Origin: Undaria pinnatifida
Lineage: Eukaryota > Sar > Phaeophyceae > Laminariales > Alariaceae
Assembly: GCA_012845835.1 (NCBI GenBank)
Contig: JABAKD010000009.1
Span: forward strand, 683,324-747,323
Reading direction: 5' to 3'
Length of the DNA stretch: 64,000 nucleotides
Made by a program: the position numbers and the translations under genes. Position 1 is the stretch's first letter, and each line of letters starts with the position of its first letter. Below are positions 1-10,851 of this stretch, in pieces. The notes under the pieces were generated by a model. The model made no database searches and was not told where the DNA came from. It worked only from the letters and a program-made list of their open reading frames with translations.

Positions 1-501
1 ATAAGTCTCAGGAAACGAATAGTCATGCGTCGAACCAGCGTACTACATTTATTGTAGGAGTTGAACATTTTTTCGGGCTTTTATTGACGGGGCTCCATGG
101 CTGATGAAGAACTACCCAATGTATTCGGACCCGACGTAGACTCAAGTATAGCTTCGGCAGAGGCGATATTTTTTTCTGTTCCCCTCTCAGAGAGTGAGAG
201 CACGGTATTGTCTCATGCGCCACCGTGTCTCAACGGAAACAAGAACAATTTCAAGCCCATTTTGAGTTGGGATTGTACGTAATTCGGTGCAGTGAACGTA
301 CTGGTAACCCTCCTGCGGCATCATGGATAAGTGCAGTCAAACATGGCAATATCTTGGTAACCAGCCCAAAAGAACGTATATCAGTCATGGCTTGTCTTTT
401 TCTTCAAGGTGGGGTGTGGGACGAAGGTCATTCAGCTTGTCAGATCACGAGCCTCAGAACGTAATCGGCAATTTCTACGACACCCGGTGTAAGCACGATA
501 T
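1..501 (+). pseudogene. Unit 1, first part: candidate exons M2 and M3 of the repeated gene family
   Basis: The segment holds two modules that recur in the window. M2 (about 97-262) reads in one frame as a protein with the conserved core EELPNVFGPDVD. The same core, with small changes, is found near 28.84, 42.65, 53.10, 55.00 and 56.89 kb. M3 begins near 290 and is cut at about 501 by a retrotransposon tail, resuming at about 1,253. The paralogue at 28.8-29.3 kb has no such interruption. I do not recognise a domain in M2 or M3. The in-frame conservation of M2 between diverged flanks argues that it was once an exon. This copy is probably dead because M3 is interrupted. Confidence 0.55.
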
Positions 502-1252
502 ATATAGCTTCCCCATCACCCGCACCTTCGCCTAGACCTAGCACCACACGTATAACAAACCCCTCACCTAAAGCCCTCCCCCCCCCCCCCCCCCTCTCCC
601 CCACCCCCCACCCCCGCCCCCACCCCCCACCCTCCCCCCCCAACCCATCCCAACCCCACCCCCTCGAACACTCCACCCTCTCTTTACTCACTGATTGTAC
701 GACTTACCCCAGGATATACACGATAAACTGATGTATTATTTCCAAAAATGTCACATTTATCCCCTCGAAATAAATGTATAGTTTCCAGGCACATATCGAG
801 CTGCCCCCCCCCCCCCCCCCCCGCCCCAACCCCCCCTCCACCCCCCCCCCCCCCCGCCCCCAATAATATACTGGTGCCAAAACCGTCAGATTTATCCCCT
901 CGAAAGGAATTATAGCTTACATGCACAAATTGCCCCTTCCCCCCCCCCCCCCCCCCCCCCCGCCCCCCTCCAAACCCGCTCGCTTTTGATCACAACCAGG
1001 CCCCCCCTTTCCCTTCACAGCTGTCAGATTTTGTCCCCCTCAGAAAAGGGTTTTATAGTTTCCGCGCACAGACTGACTAAAGTCATCCTGTTGACCCTGA
1101 TAGCTACACTGTAGCTGTAAGGGGAGTCGCCGACCTATATCCTTAATGAGGACACACAACTCGTAATGCGCGCGATCGGAGTATCACACACAGCTTGCAA
1201 AGATGAGTTTCGACGAAATCTTCGATCTCACAGCTGGAGTGTATTTTAATTT
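502..1252 (+). mobile_element. 5'-truncated LINE 3' tail (copy 1), poly-C rich
   Basis: This is a dispersed repeat with three internal units of roughly 140 bp (about 710-1,080). Each unit carries a long C tract and a sequence like GTCAGATTTATCCCCTCG. It ends in a shared terminus, CACAGCTGGAGTGTATTTTA. Reverse-complement copies lie at 19.09, 46.78 and 63.30 kb, and a same-strand copy lies directly downstream of the reverse-transcriptase relic at 21.63 kb. That position identifies the repeat as the 3' UTR of this LINE. Here it interrupts module M3. The flanks are TATATATA on the left and TATATATG on the right, compatible with a target duplication. The constant 3' end and variable 5' end fit 5' truncation during target-primed reverse transcription. 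Confidence 0.7.
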
Positions 1253-2045
1253 TTATAATATATATGACTCGTAACTCCCGACTTCAAGAGAGCTTTATAC
1301 CTTACCCAACACCTGACATGGAGACACACAAACTTTTTAAATACGGATAATCTCTATGGCCCCTAACTATACAGCTAACCCTAATGCAAAAAAAGAATGA
1401 AAATGAAGACGAGTTTTGAGTTAACGAGTCACATCGTTCAGAAACCGTTTGGGTCAAACCGCGTGCCAGGTATATTTCGACGCAAACCTATTACCCCTAT
1501 CCTGCTCCCCGTACTGTAGAACTCGCCTCACAAGAGTAGTGATACACATTAAAGCACAATGCTCGACGAGCTATGCAACGTTACTAATTTCGTAGACGCT
1601 CCATGCATTGACACAAGCCTGACAGGGGATGTGCGCCGCGGTGTCTACATCTCGGTTTAAAATCGTTTCGTCGTCGCTGATATTGTGTTCCCGCAAGGAA
1701 CGGTGCCAAGTACTCCATATGCCTGTTTTGCCTCATTCAAAGCCCTACCAAAACCGTCCGGACTTGACGTATGCACTGAAATCGTTACACACGGCACCCC
1801 TGTATCTGTGCCTGACGACCTTCTTAACCTTGGTCCGCCCTTCATTTCTTTCCGGTGTTGGAACGTATGCATCCCCGAGTTTTGCACCGGCAATCCTCGT
1901 GCCTCATGAGGTTATGATTTACCCTTATTCCACATCGAATTTGCTCAACTATTGGGCGCTAGCTAAGCTTGCAGTCAATAATCTCGTTGCCATACACACA
2001 CATTTTGTTCCCTCCTTTTCACAGGCCTAACCCCTGGCCATGAGC
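1253..2045 (+). pseudogene. Unit 1, continued: end of M3, M4 and M7
   Basis: After the LINE tail the family sequence resumes with text matching 29.25-30.05 kb. It includes the motif around ACTCCCGACTTCAAGAG and the segment CGACGAGCTATGCAACG. Module M7 (about 1,560-1,900) contains the ACACAAGCCTGACAG segment shared with 8.96, 29.60 and 44.31 kb, followed in some copies by a GTAAGT-type donor. The piece around 2,025-2,045 (CCTAACCCCTGGCCATGAGCC) matches 9.39 and 44.73 kb. Frames are broken and no product can be named. Confidence 0.5.
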
Positions 2046-2080
2046 CAAGGCGTAACTTCACTCTCGATGGCTGTCACTTG

Positions 2081-2310
2081 CACGAGATATCTCCGAATAT
2101 TTACAGTTTCCGAAGCCGAGCCGAAAACACGATTTGGAGGACGACAGAGGTGAACCGCGACAAAGAACCCCTTGGCCTCGTGGCTGTATGACGAAATGCA
2201 CGAGATATCTCCGAATATGTACAGTTTCCGAAGCTGAACCAAAAACACGATTTGGAGGACGCCAGAGGTGAACCCCGACAAAGAAACCCTTATCCTCGTG
2301 GCTGTATGAG
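2081..2310 (+). repeat. 118-bp tandem duplication
   Basis: Two adjacent copies, 2,081-2,198 and 2,199-2,310, each begin CACGAGATATCTCCGAATAT and end in a GTGGCTGTATGA-like sequence. A single copy is present in the paralogous unit 4 near 34,732-34,840, so the doubling is specific to unit 1. Confidence 0.8.
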
Positions 2311-3040
2311 ATCAGTGCAATGGTGTATTGTATACCAGCGCTACTGGCTAGTTCTTTGCTTAAGAAACCCTGCCACCACGGTATTCGGAAAATTTGTGTG
2401 ATCCGCCGTAGTCGTAGCATGCCTATTACTCATGGCGGAGAATGCGATCGGTGTTGATGGATGGTATTGTTGAAGGAATAGCGCGGCAAAGATGTACCTA
2501 CTTATCCGAGGCTCAATACTTGATGAAGTTTACACCACACACAAAACCTAGTTTAGACAACAGAACAAAGAAAAACTTACCTGACGGACGGCTCCACATT
2601 GCGTAGATACGGGAAGGACAAGAAGGGGTTCGTGCTATAATGGGTAATTAATCGATCGCGAACGAATCTGGTAGTTCAAATTACTTTCTTCAGGAAGTTG
2701 TAAACCTCTCTTGCACATAGAAGAAAATGTCTGTTTGGGCACCGTAAGGACCATCCTCTGGCAATCATTTAATATTGTGAGCGGGAATCATCTCGAGCTA
2801 TATATATATCCCATCTCGTTTCGATTCACCAAAACCAACCCTTTTTAGAAGGAATTATGATGTGCGCACCGAATTACGGAGAAGGAGTGCTAGGTCAACA
2901 AATGTTTTGTTTTTGCGACCAAAAAACATGACTCGATTATGATGAAGCCCTTGCAATACCCTGTTGGCCATCCACTGGTGCCATGTCCGTTCTCCTCTGT
3001 CATTTCGCCGCCTCAAGGAGGAAGTAGTTGATACGTTATA
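2311..3040. other. Non-coding family sequence paralogous to unit 4
   Basis: The stretch aligns by eye with 34.84-35.64 kb. Shared marks are CTGGCTAGTTC, the ACTTACCTGACGGACGGCTCC segment and GGAAGTTGTA. No convincing gene is visible. ACTTACCTGACGG could be a donor site on the opposite strand, but nothing else supports that. Confidence 0.5.
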
Positions 3041-3735
3041 CAAGCGCTCCGCTCCGCGGGAGGCTGACGCCGCCCGCTACGCTTGCGCAAGGCAGATTCA
3101 ACTAAATGTGAATGGGGCGGAGAGAAGGGGCCAATGATTTAATGCAACTAGCGATTTGATAATGCCAAGAGCCACTTGTGCGGAGCTGATTTCCTTGTCC
3201 GTGCTGTGCTGTTCGTTGGCGATGTCACGTTCTGATCGACAAAAGTACGGGCGTAATTTTCGATGAAAACATTGCGAAATGATCCGAGATGGAGAACAAA
3301 ATCAACGACGAAAGCAAAAAGACGAGTACACGCACCTGGAACCTCGTACTTCGCCTAATACCTGGTAGTACTCTGTGTGGTTCTAAAAAAAGCGCAGGAC
3401 TTCGCTCCGCGGGCGGTTGACGCCACCCGCTACGCTCGCGCACAAAATAATCCACCTGAAACATCTGTAAAAGGGGTAGGAAGAAGACGCCCGCGATTTA
3501 ATGGTGACAGTATCGAATTAGTAATGATGCCAAAAGATGCTTGTGTAGAGCTGACTGCCCTGCGCTGTGCTGTGTGCTTGTTCGTATCACGTTCTGAACT
3601 ACAGTACGTATATTTTCGCGGGGGATGGAGAGGGGGGGCATGTTGACCGAGAGAGAACAATCAACTGAAGAAAGCAAAAAAACGAGTACACCACGCGTTC
3701 ATAAACCTGGTACCTGTATCATACCTGGTACTACT
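3041..3735 (+). repeat. 353-bp tandem repeat, two diverged copies
   Basis: The block starting at about 3,041 with CGCTCCGCGGG recurs at 3,403. Both copies then share GACGCC..CCCGCTACGCT, a GAGCTGA..GTGCTGTG segment, TCACGTTCTGA and GCAAAAA.ACGAGTACAC. The copies differ at many positions. No protein frame is shared, so a non-coding tandem duplication is the simplest reading. Confidence 0.7.
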
Positions 3736-3754
3736 ACTGCTATATGTTTAAACT

Positions 3755-4165
3755 AATGCACAGCGCCGCACAACGCAGCACCGCCAAACGAAGGGCAAGG
3801 CACGGCACCGCACTGCGCTGCGCTGTGCTGCTGAGCTATATATATAGCCGGGCTGACCTGAGCTGGAGGTGCATTGCTCATGATCCAACAACGTAATATG
3901 TGCAAACAAACCTGGTATATGTACCGATACGTGGTATAATACTTCGAATGGTACTGGCATGTACGTATGAACTAGCAAAAGTACAGCAAAGCACGCAGCA
4001 TGGCGAAGCACGGCAAAGTACACGGCGCTGCGCTCTGGTGAGCTAGCGCTGCGGTTGCGCTACAGAGCTGAGCTGCGGGGCACGGCAGAGCATCGCAAGA
4101 CACGGGACTGCACGTCGCTGCAATGCTTAGCTATAGCGCTGCGCTGGGGTGCCGAGCGATATCTC
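3755..4165. repeat. GCGCTG/GCAC-rich low-complexity tract
   Basis: The sequence is dominated by variants of GCGCTGCGCTGTGCTG, CACGGCA and GAGCTGAGCT, with near-palindromic stretches such as GAGCTATATATATAGC. It follows the 353-bp tandem repeat and may have grown from its GCTGTGCTGT core. No coding claim is made. Confidence 0.5.
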
Positions 4166-4947
4166 ATCTAATGCAACTTTGTGCCAAGTAAGAAACTATT
4201 GTGGAAATCATAGCAAAGCTAAAGAATGACCGTTCCGCAAGTAATGCACAGGCGGCAAATTTGCGGCAATTGGTAGGAATTTTAAGTTATACTAAACAAA
4301 AAGGAATAATTAATCGCGAAAAGGTCTAAATTAAAATCGTGTTGGCAGGAAAAACAAATATGCAGGTAGCAGCTGAAAGGTCAAGAAACAACTTCCAAAA
4401 CGAGCAGTAACAAAAATCTAAAGGCCGATCGAGAAACCAAAGTAAAGCTGGACCGTTCCGCAAGTAGTCCGACCCCGGAAATGCCATGCATGCACAAACC
4501 GAGCACTTTCACTAGAAGAAGTTAGTAAGTTTTTTTTTTTTTAGATAAGGAAACCACGGTACTTTCACACCCTACCCTCATTTAAAATGCCGAAACTAGA
4601 TACTCAAACACCGGCCATATATTACGGTTAAGGTTATCGTACGAACAGCTGACGCCTCCATGAAAGTATGGCAAAATCGTATTTATACTTGTTGGCGCAG
4701 GATGTCAATCAGCCCATATTTTTGGTGGAGAAGCTCATCCTGAAACAACTAAACGATCGAGCAATGCCAATATAGTTTCGCTGGAATATATCAAAATATT
4801 GAAACCGTTGAGCTTAAAAAGGATCCCTGTTTCTGCCTCTAGAAGTGTTTACAAAAAAGAGTAAGTCAAACCGATCTAAACGCTTCTTTGCGTATTCAAC
4901 AGAGATCGCACAAGGTTTGCACGTCCGCATCACAAGTGGTCCTTTTT
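4166..4947. other. Intergenic or intronic family sequence
   Basis: The motif GACCGTTCCGCAAGTA occurs twice (4,228 and 4,451). From about 4,570 the sequence aligns with 35.72-36.09 kb, sharing CGAAACTAGATA.CTC, TGGTACGAACAGCTAA-like text and GGTGGAGAAGCTCATC. No supported reading frame was found. Confidence 0.45.
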
Positions 4948-5473
4948 TCGTTTCTTACACTTATACTTTCTAGGCTCTGATCAAGCCATGGTCACAGGTG
5001 TCGCTCCTTCCCCCTCTCGGATCTTGCCTTCAATTTTTATTCGAGCGAAGCGAGTATCTAATCTACACCTGGGCCGCGCAATATAGGCTCTCATTAACAA
5101 AAAGTTTGCGTGCGTGTCTTCGACTAAACCTTATTATAGTGTAGGATCATTTGATATTAGACTCCAGATGTAGGCAGACCACCACGGAGCAACGAGAGAC
5201 ATTCGAGCAGACCACCACGGAGCAACAAACCACAAACACACACAGCAGACCACACGGGCAAAAACAGCAGCACACACCGCTCACACAGCCGGCACACAGC
5301 GCTCACAGAGCGGGCAGCACACAGACAACGGGCGCAGCGGGGGACAAGAGTGACCAGCGGAGAGCGGTCATGGAGATGGTGTGTCCGCTAGGTGTGTGTC
5401 CCCTGAGTGTATCTACTGCTGTCTCGTAGTGAGAGTAGTTCATCATGGAGAGACGTCCGTTAGGGGTGATTGA

Positions 5474-6112
5474 CCCACACTCGGTCCGTGCGCCAACGCT
5501 AGAAGGGCGACAGCAGACACGGCGGAGGGGCTTGAGAGGGACCTCTACCTAGCTAAGGGAGCCAAGGTCATGCTCACGAAGAACCTGTACCAACAAGTTG
5601 GACTCGTGAACGGCATTCGAGGCCGAGTCATCGAATTGGTGTTTGCAGACGACGCGCCCCCGCCGAACCTCCCCCTTTACGGTGTCGTCGAGTTCAGAGG
5701 GTACTCATGGGGGAAATAGTCGTCTCACGAGAGAAATAGAGTGTGTGTGCCGATTTCTTCTGTAAACACTACTTGGCAGGACGGGCGGACGCATTTCAGG
5801 ACGCAACTGCCGTTGAGGCTCTGCTGGGCCATCACTATGAAAAAATCACAGGGGCAGACGTTAGAGAAGGCCGTCGTAGACTTGGGGCCGAAGGGGGCCT
5901 GCACGGGGCTTACTTTCGTCTGTCTCAGTAGGGTTTAAAGACTAGCCGACCTCATGTTAGAGCCAATGAGTTTCGACAAGATAGGCAAGCTTGGAAACTC
6001 CGACACCATGAAAGCTAGGTTGAGTGAAGAGGTTGGGCTGGTGGACTTAGCACAAAGCACGCGGGGTAGGTACACAGGCATGGGCGTTTTCAACGCCGTC
6101 GCGGCCAACTAA
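5474..6112 (+). pseudogene. PIF1/Helitron-type helicase, C-terminal part, two in-frame stops
   Basis: One frame reads almost continuously through helicase landmarks of the PIF1/RecD-like family: GAKVMLTKNLYQQVGLVNG (about 5,558-5,614), then the motif V/VI region LCWAITMKKSQGQTLEKA (about 5,822-5,875) and GLTFVCLSRV. It ends with a TAA at 6,110-6,112. In-frame stops interrupt it at 5,717-5,719 (TAG) and 5,936-5,938 (TAA, exactly where family members read ..SRVRRL). The N-terminal half with Walker A and B is missing, and a stop lies just upstream at 5,471. Such helicases unwind DNA. In Helitrons the domain is fused to a Rep nuclease, which is not visible here. It is a recent-looking relic, with a readable frame and few lesions. 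Confidence 0.75.
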
Positions 6113-6232
6113 TGACAACATCAATATCAATACGACAAACGCCACATCGGTTTATTCCACCTGTGGTGCCCCTCGCAATCACACCAACCAATGGCCCGTT
6201 GACGCACACGTCTGACGACAGTTACATCTATC

Positions 6233-6258
6233 AGCTGTCGCTCGTTTTAGCGACAGCT
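6233..6258. repeat. Perfect 10-bp inverted repeat (hairpin)
   Basis: AGCTGTCGCT, a 6-nt loop CGTTTT, then AGCGACAGCT. It lies 121 bp after the helicase stop. Helitron 3' ends carry such hairpins about 10 nt before CTRR, but no CTRR follows at that distance, so its role is open. Confidence 0.6.
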
Positions 6259-6468
6259 ATTGTATCTTCTCGCATAGGGTTCAGCACTCCCACGTCTCGC
6301 CGGTTTTTCATCAAGGGTTGCTAACCCGGGCTCTCGCGCTTTCCGCATGTCAATTTGTGCACAAGGAAAAGTCCTATTTAATTTTTTGAGAATGCACTCG
6401 GCGGGGCTGGAACTCACAAAACTGACATTTACCATGCTGGAGGATATCGTGATACACCACCAGGGCGA

Positions 6469-7660
6469 CTGGTTGGTTCCTTGTAGCATGCGGCTCATCA
6501 CTTCCGCGTCTCGCCCCACACCTCACCGTGTCCTGTCGCGGCATGTTAAGGGTGCGGGGGTCATAGGTTCTAGGGAACTACGGCTATGCATCAAATGGTT
6601 GCACCCCCACCCCCCGGTGGTCACGTAGACACGGTCTCCGTTGACCAAACCATACGGCTCCGGCGCATGCACCAGCAGTGCGCTTGCACCCACTCTCTTG
6701 CTGATTTCCTTGCATGGGGGTCTATAGACCGTATTAAATTATGCGATTTGAAAATATTACAGTGCTAACCGATGAGGATCGCAACGAGCAACAAAATTGC
6801 TGTAGGTCTGAAAGGTATTTCACAGCAAGTAGCGGCAAATTCGGCGATGTTGGGACCAATCGTTGCATCTGTCAGAAAACCTTTCAGCCCAGTAGAACTA
6901 TCTCTCTCTATCGTAGTCCACTGCCAGCAGCAACCGACTCCTTGATGTTTTCCCATTTCTTTGAAGATATATGAAATCGAGCTTCGTCATGGAAGCAAGC
7001 CGAAACACAATGCAGTACAATAGGAGCAGCAAAACGTCCAAGTATTCTAAATTACAGCAATGCTAAAAATGACGACTGCGAAAACCCATACATGCATTGA
7101 TCTCAATTAGCTATGATACAAATAGTACTATGTTCAAATACTACTGTCTTCAGATTATTTTATAGGTTCGCATATATTTAGCTCGTATGATACCCGGTGC
7201 ACTTGTATGGCTGGGGGCAGTCTCTTCGTGCATAACATGTAGTAAGGGATCCATAGCGCCCCGTATCCCTTGAACGACTGGATGAAGCGCATCGGGTGAT
7301 CGACATCTCGTGCACATAGCGCGAAGCTCACGGAGGTATTCGGTGAACCGCATGAAAGCTAGGCTTTTAGCTGTTAACATCAACTTATCGAGCGGACTTC
7401 GGCACCTTTCGTGTACCATCTTCGAGCAAATATACTTTTCTTGTGATGTGGTAACTTCTAGACAGCAATGGGATACCATTATACTCTTCGCGGGTGGCTT
7501 ACAAATGCATACTTCGTGATACCAACCCCCTTGCGCCGCGAAAAGGTTCTCAACGCCGCAAATTGTAAAACTTGATCTCTATGTCGAATACCCCCAAAAC
7601 AGTAATCCGAGCAACAGTGACGGTACGCTAGTTGTCTAGCTTACGTAGGGCTAAACGAAG
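6469..7660 (+). pseudogene. Module A, copy 1
   Basis: This region is shared with 25.73-26.80 kb and 36.11-37.33 kb. Diagnostic segments are GCATGCGGCTCATC, GTAGACACGGTCTCCG, the frame with ASVRKPFSPVELSLSIVV (about 6,868-6,921), CGCGAAGCTCACGGAGGTATTCGGTGAACC-like text at about 7,320, and GTTGCCAACCGACG at 7,671. The frame around the ASVR segment remains partly readable in copies 1 and 3, so a former exon is likely. Its family is not recognised. Stops and indels break every longer frame. Confidence 0.45.
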
Positions 7661-8275
7661 TTTACAGAATCGTTGCCAACCGACGTCAGGGGTTTCTGGT
7701 CAATGCAAGTACACCGTTATATTGGATTAATCAGTTTTGTTTTCTGCAGAGTCAACAATCAACAAACACAACGTTTCCCACGAACCAAAGGTGGTCCACA
7801 TTTTCAATATTTACCAAGACCTCGACGAGGATTGAGTGGTGGGGTAGCCAGTCAGGAACACTTTGGAGAAAAACTTGTCCCAAATGACAAAACATTGAAA
7901 TTAGGTTGCTCGTTTAAAGCGCGTTTAAAGCAGTGTAATCAGATGTATCGGATGTGTCATCGTCTTGTCACCGTCGGTGGGTTGACCGTGCGTTCTGCGA
8001 TTCGGGTAACACTCTCTGGTTCAAACGGATTCTGATTTACCGGGTCTTCTTAGTTTGAAAATGATCTCACATTCATTCTTTGGCTGCCAACTGTTTCGCT
8101 TTTTTCCTACGCCATGCGGTAAATCTCTAAGTGGCACCTTTACATTTCTCCATATATCAGGTTTTCCCATAGATATTGATATCCTTATGTTGGGAACCTC
8201 AGAATACAAAAAAAATATCTCTATCGTAACCAACGTTCTAGAAGACTCACTCAAACGTCCGTCGGCCTTTCGCAG
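7661..8275 (+). pseudogene. Unit 2 upstream of the beta-helix exon
   Basis: The piece at 7,770-7,870 resembles 8,720-8,830 and 44,070-44,180 (ACCAA.GGTGG.C, then GGTGG.AG, then CAGTC.GGAA). It may be an internal duplicate within the unit. From about 7,985 (AACACTCTCTGGTTCAAACG) the sequence matches the region preceding the beta-helix exon in all five copies, ending in a polypyrimidine-like tract and TTTCGCAG. Confidence 0.45.
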
Positions 8276-8359
8276 GTGCTGTCGCCTTATCAGAATATTC
8301 TGTTTTCGACGTCCAAGGCTACACACACTTCAACGACAACACCGCGGAAACCTTCGGAG
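8276..8359 (+). CDS. Candidate 84-nt beta-helix repeat exon (unit 2)
   Basis: The exon is bounded by the acceptor TTTCGCAG and the donor GTAAGC. With a G carried over from the previous exon it reads GAVALSEYSVFDVQGYTHF.. and ends ..NDNTAETFGG, open across 28 codons. The pattern (G-A-V/I-x at the start, a hydrophobic strand, F-x-x-N-x-A-x-x-x-G-G at the end) is that of short parallel beta-helix repeats of the polymorphic-outer-membrane-protein/pectin-lyase-like type. Both ends are phase 1, so skipping or duplicating the exon keeps frame. The other copies are at 43,614, 54,115, 56,011 and 57,902. Whether this unit is still spliced is unknown, because other exons of unit 2 are broken. Confidence 0.55.
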
Positions 8360-9949
8360 GTAAGCGCAATGTCGGGGAAAAAAATCCGTGCCGAGGGTTT
8401 TGTTGGGGACAGGGAAACCTCTAACAGCAATCGAGAGCTATTGTTTCATTCTCATCATGCACCGTCTTAGGACGACGACAAACGATTCGGGCCCCCGCTA
8501 AATATAATTCGATGACACTTTTATTGCACATAATAGGACGGTTTAACAGGGTACCTGGACAAACGATCCCGTGTCAACTGTTCAAACAGTGAGGGTGGAC
8601 GCCCATTTCGGTTAAAGAACAGGTGATCGACAGGAGACTGAATGTAGTCAGTCCCACAATATACAGGGTCAATCACTCTAACTTTCTTTAGTATTCGAAA
8701 ACCTTGAACGCAAGGATTCCCACAAACCAATGGTGGCCAAGATTTAAAGCATTAGCAAAAAATAATCCTGACGATGTTTGGGTGGTAGCGTATTCGTTTG
8801 TTGAGAAAGACGCTCGTCAGTCGGGAATAGTTTATAGCAAATATATTGTCACTCTCGCACGACCCCAATTGCAGAACTCGTTCCAAATAACTATTGATAC
8901 ACATCAAAAGCGGTATGTCCGACGAGGTGTGCAACACGATCAATGTTTGTTACGGGCACCGTACATTTACACAAGCCTGACAGACGTCGTGTTTTGCTGT
9001 TTTTTCATCTCGGTGTAAGTTCGTTTTGTCGTCGCTGTTATTTTCGTCGCACAATGAACCACGATAATTACTCAATACTTTGATTTTCCGCCATTCATAG
9101 CTCTACCCAAACCCTGCGGACCTCAAGTGTGCACTAAAGTCGATTCACAGGCCTAGTGTGCGTATGGGTCCGACCGCGTTTATATATTTGGTCCGCCGTC
9201 AAATACCTCCCGTAGTTGAAACGTATTCATCCCCGAGTCGTGCGCAGGTTTTCCTCGTGCCTCATCGTGTCATACCCCACACTCAATCCCCATCGGGTTG
9301 GCGAACACATCGGGGGCGGCAAGAAATGCAGTCATTAACCTCGTTTCCACACACACATTTCGTGTTCTCTATTAAACAGGCCTCACTCCTGGCCCTGCGC
9401 CAAAGAAGTAATCCTACCCCCGACGCCTGTTGCGGTAAAGGTAGCACCTTTGGGCCGAAGCGTTCTCTGAACGACATACGTTCTATCCCAAAATTTGTCG
9501 GGAAATGGTAAGTGAAATTCCGCAATCTTCTTAGGTATATACCTGGGCAAGGGGATTTTTCATCTTTTGTCGGATTTGTTTATCGTCCGATTCAACTTTT
9601 GTATCAGGTGTCGAGCTTCCCTTTCATGAAAAAGGTCGTAAACATATTGCTGTGTCTGTACCGTGAGGCGAAGCCCACCCTGGTCCCAACTCGAACCCAA
9701 ACATATATTCCGCGGTGGCCCAAATCCATATACCTGACTCAACCACACCTAATCGGCGACTGCGATCCCAGGCTCTTCCAAGGGTTTTCTCGGGTCGGGT
9801 CGGGTCTGGTCTTGTCATGGTGATCCAACTTGGCAACGGCCTACGGTGGAGATACGCCTATACTTTCCTGAGACTCCTCGTATGAACGACACTACTCTAT
9901 ATTCCACGCGACAAACAGATTGGGAAAACAACCCAAGTAATATGTTAGA
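8360..9949 (+). pseudogene. Unit 2 between the beta-helix exon and the MITE, including M7
   Basis: This matches 43.70-45.25 kb throughout. Shared segments are GAGAGCTATTGTTTCATTCTC, CAATGGTGGCCAAGATT and the M7 exon-like segment at about 8,935-9,025 (TACATTTACACAAGCCTGACAG, ending CTCGGTGTAAGTTCG, a good donor). Next come CGAGTCGTGCGC, CCTACCCCCGACGC..TTGCGGTAAAGGTAGCACC and GTCGGGAAATGGTAAGT. Near 9,435-9,440 the intact text TTGCGGTAAAGG is the empty target site of the TA-flanked element found in unit 3. A GGGTC-rich stretch lies at about 9,788-9,806. No protein family is recognised in M7. Confidence 0.5.
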
Positions 9950-10211
9950 CCCAGGCTACGGTAGGGGGGTACCTTTTTGGACCCTTGATTTCAGTGGCTA
10001 GGGGTCACTCGCGCGAGTAACCCCTTTAATGTGCAATCTTACGTTTTCTTCATGTGTTTTATTGACGAAATCAATCCGCAATGCAAAGGTAATCTAAGCT
10101 GCTCCAAAACAACTGTCTAAACCATTTTCATCTGTGAGGTACAGAGTCACTCGTGCGAGTGGCTCAAACACACCAGTGAAAACGGGGGTAGCCCCCCTAC
10201 CGTAGCCTTGG
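9950..10211 (-). mobile_element. 262-bp MITE (copy 1) with nested inverted repeats
   Basis: The termini are CCCAGGCTACGGTAGGGGGG on the left and its near-perfect complement ending CCCCCCTACCGTAGCCTTGG on the right. Inside each end lies a second inverted motif, GTCACTCGCGCGAGTAACCCC-like and GAGTCACTCGTGCGAGTGGC. The paralogous position in unit 5 (about 45,262-45,280, TATATTAACGACGAAAAATCG) lacks the insert, as does unit 3 near 31.75 kb, so the borders are supported by an empty site. It has no coding capacity. Copy 2, in the opposite orientation, is at 23,615-23,878. The superfamily is not settled. Confidence 0.8.
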
Positions 10212-10668
10212 TCATCACCGACGAACAATCGTATGGCCCAAGTATATCAAAAAAGCTTTCTTGAAGGCAAGAATATTTTCTGACAATTAGTTTTGGGTTA
10301 GGGTTGAAGGGTTCAGGTCATTTAGAAACTATTCCCTGTTACCCACATAGTGATACCTCGATCGTAAGTAGCACGCGCTTTCGACCTGCGAAATTTGAAA
10401 TGAAAAATGACCTGACTCGCGAGGTTGTGATAATCTCTGTACCGGCCCCGGGCGTTGGGTCGTGACCCGTGACGCCCCTGGAAAGTTCCCCTCGCGTCTC
10501 TTACCTTGTGTTCATCAACCGACGTTTCCTCCTAAATACTAAACTTATTGTAGAGCTTTACCCACACTACGTCACGACCCCCGTTGAAAGTTAGAAGGTC
10601 TCATTATGGTTGTTGTTTTTCTCCCAGTCGATTTATTGTTCACTCGCTACTCACGTTTTCCCTTTCAG
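10212..10668 (+). other. Unit 2 intron-like sequence before M8
   Basis: This aligns with 45.27-45.72 kb and 31.77-32.14 kb (ATCGTATGGCCCAAGTAT, TAGCACGCGCTTTCGACCT, GGGCGTTGGGTCGTGACCCGT). It ends in a pyrimidine tract (TCACGTTTTCCCTTTCAG) suitable as an acceptor for the next module. No gene was seen. Confidence 0.45.
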
Positions 10669-10851
10669 CAGTGACTCATGTCCCGGGTCACATATCAGAC
10701 TCTCGTCTCCTCTATGGATCCAATTATGTACTCTGATTCAATTTCATATGTGAATTCCACCACGTATGGGTTCTCCGGAGATGGTTTTCGATTACCCATC
10801 GAGATTTTCTCTCTGCTCTATATATATGTGTCCCTATCGGGGAAGAACGAG
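10669..10851 (+). pseudogene. Beta-helix exon M8, unit 2 copy, broken
   Basis: This is the counterpart of the open exon at 45,722-45,906. The ends are comparable: acceptor CCTTTCAG and donor GTCAGC, where unit 5 has GTAAGC. The frame that is open in unit 5 meets a stop here after GSNYVL, because of a small deletion near 10,730. This exon shows that unit 2 is at least partly a pseudogene. Confidence 0.6.

Larger units (their letters stand above)
4948..6468 (+). mobile_element. Helitron-like or helicase-bearing insertion
   Basis: Unit 4 at 36,080-36,110 runs without a break from a segment matching 4,915-4,947 into one matching 6,468-6,510. About 1.5 kb is therefore extra here. The insert carries a PIF1-type helicase C-terminus (5,474-6,112), a 33-bp spaced repeat of GCAGACCACCACGGAGCAAC (5,174 and 5,207) and a perfect 10-bp inverted repeat near its right side. 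Possible flanking duplications are AGTGGT on the left and ACTGGTTG on the right. Helitrons make no such duplication and should end in CTRR, which I could not place at the border. The class therefore rests on the helicase alone. Confidence 0.55.

Noticed and set aside
440-926. Glycine-rich proteins on the minus strand over C tracts
   Set aside because: The frames are produced by homopolymer C runs of the LINE tail.
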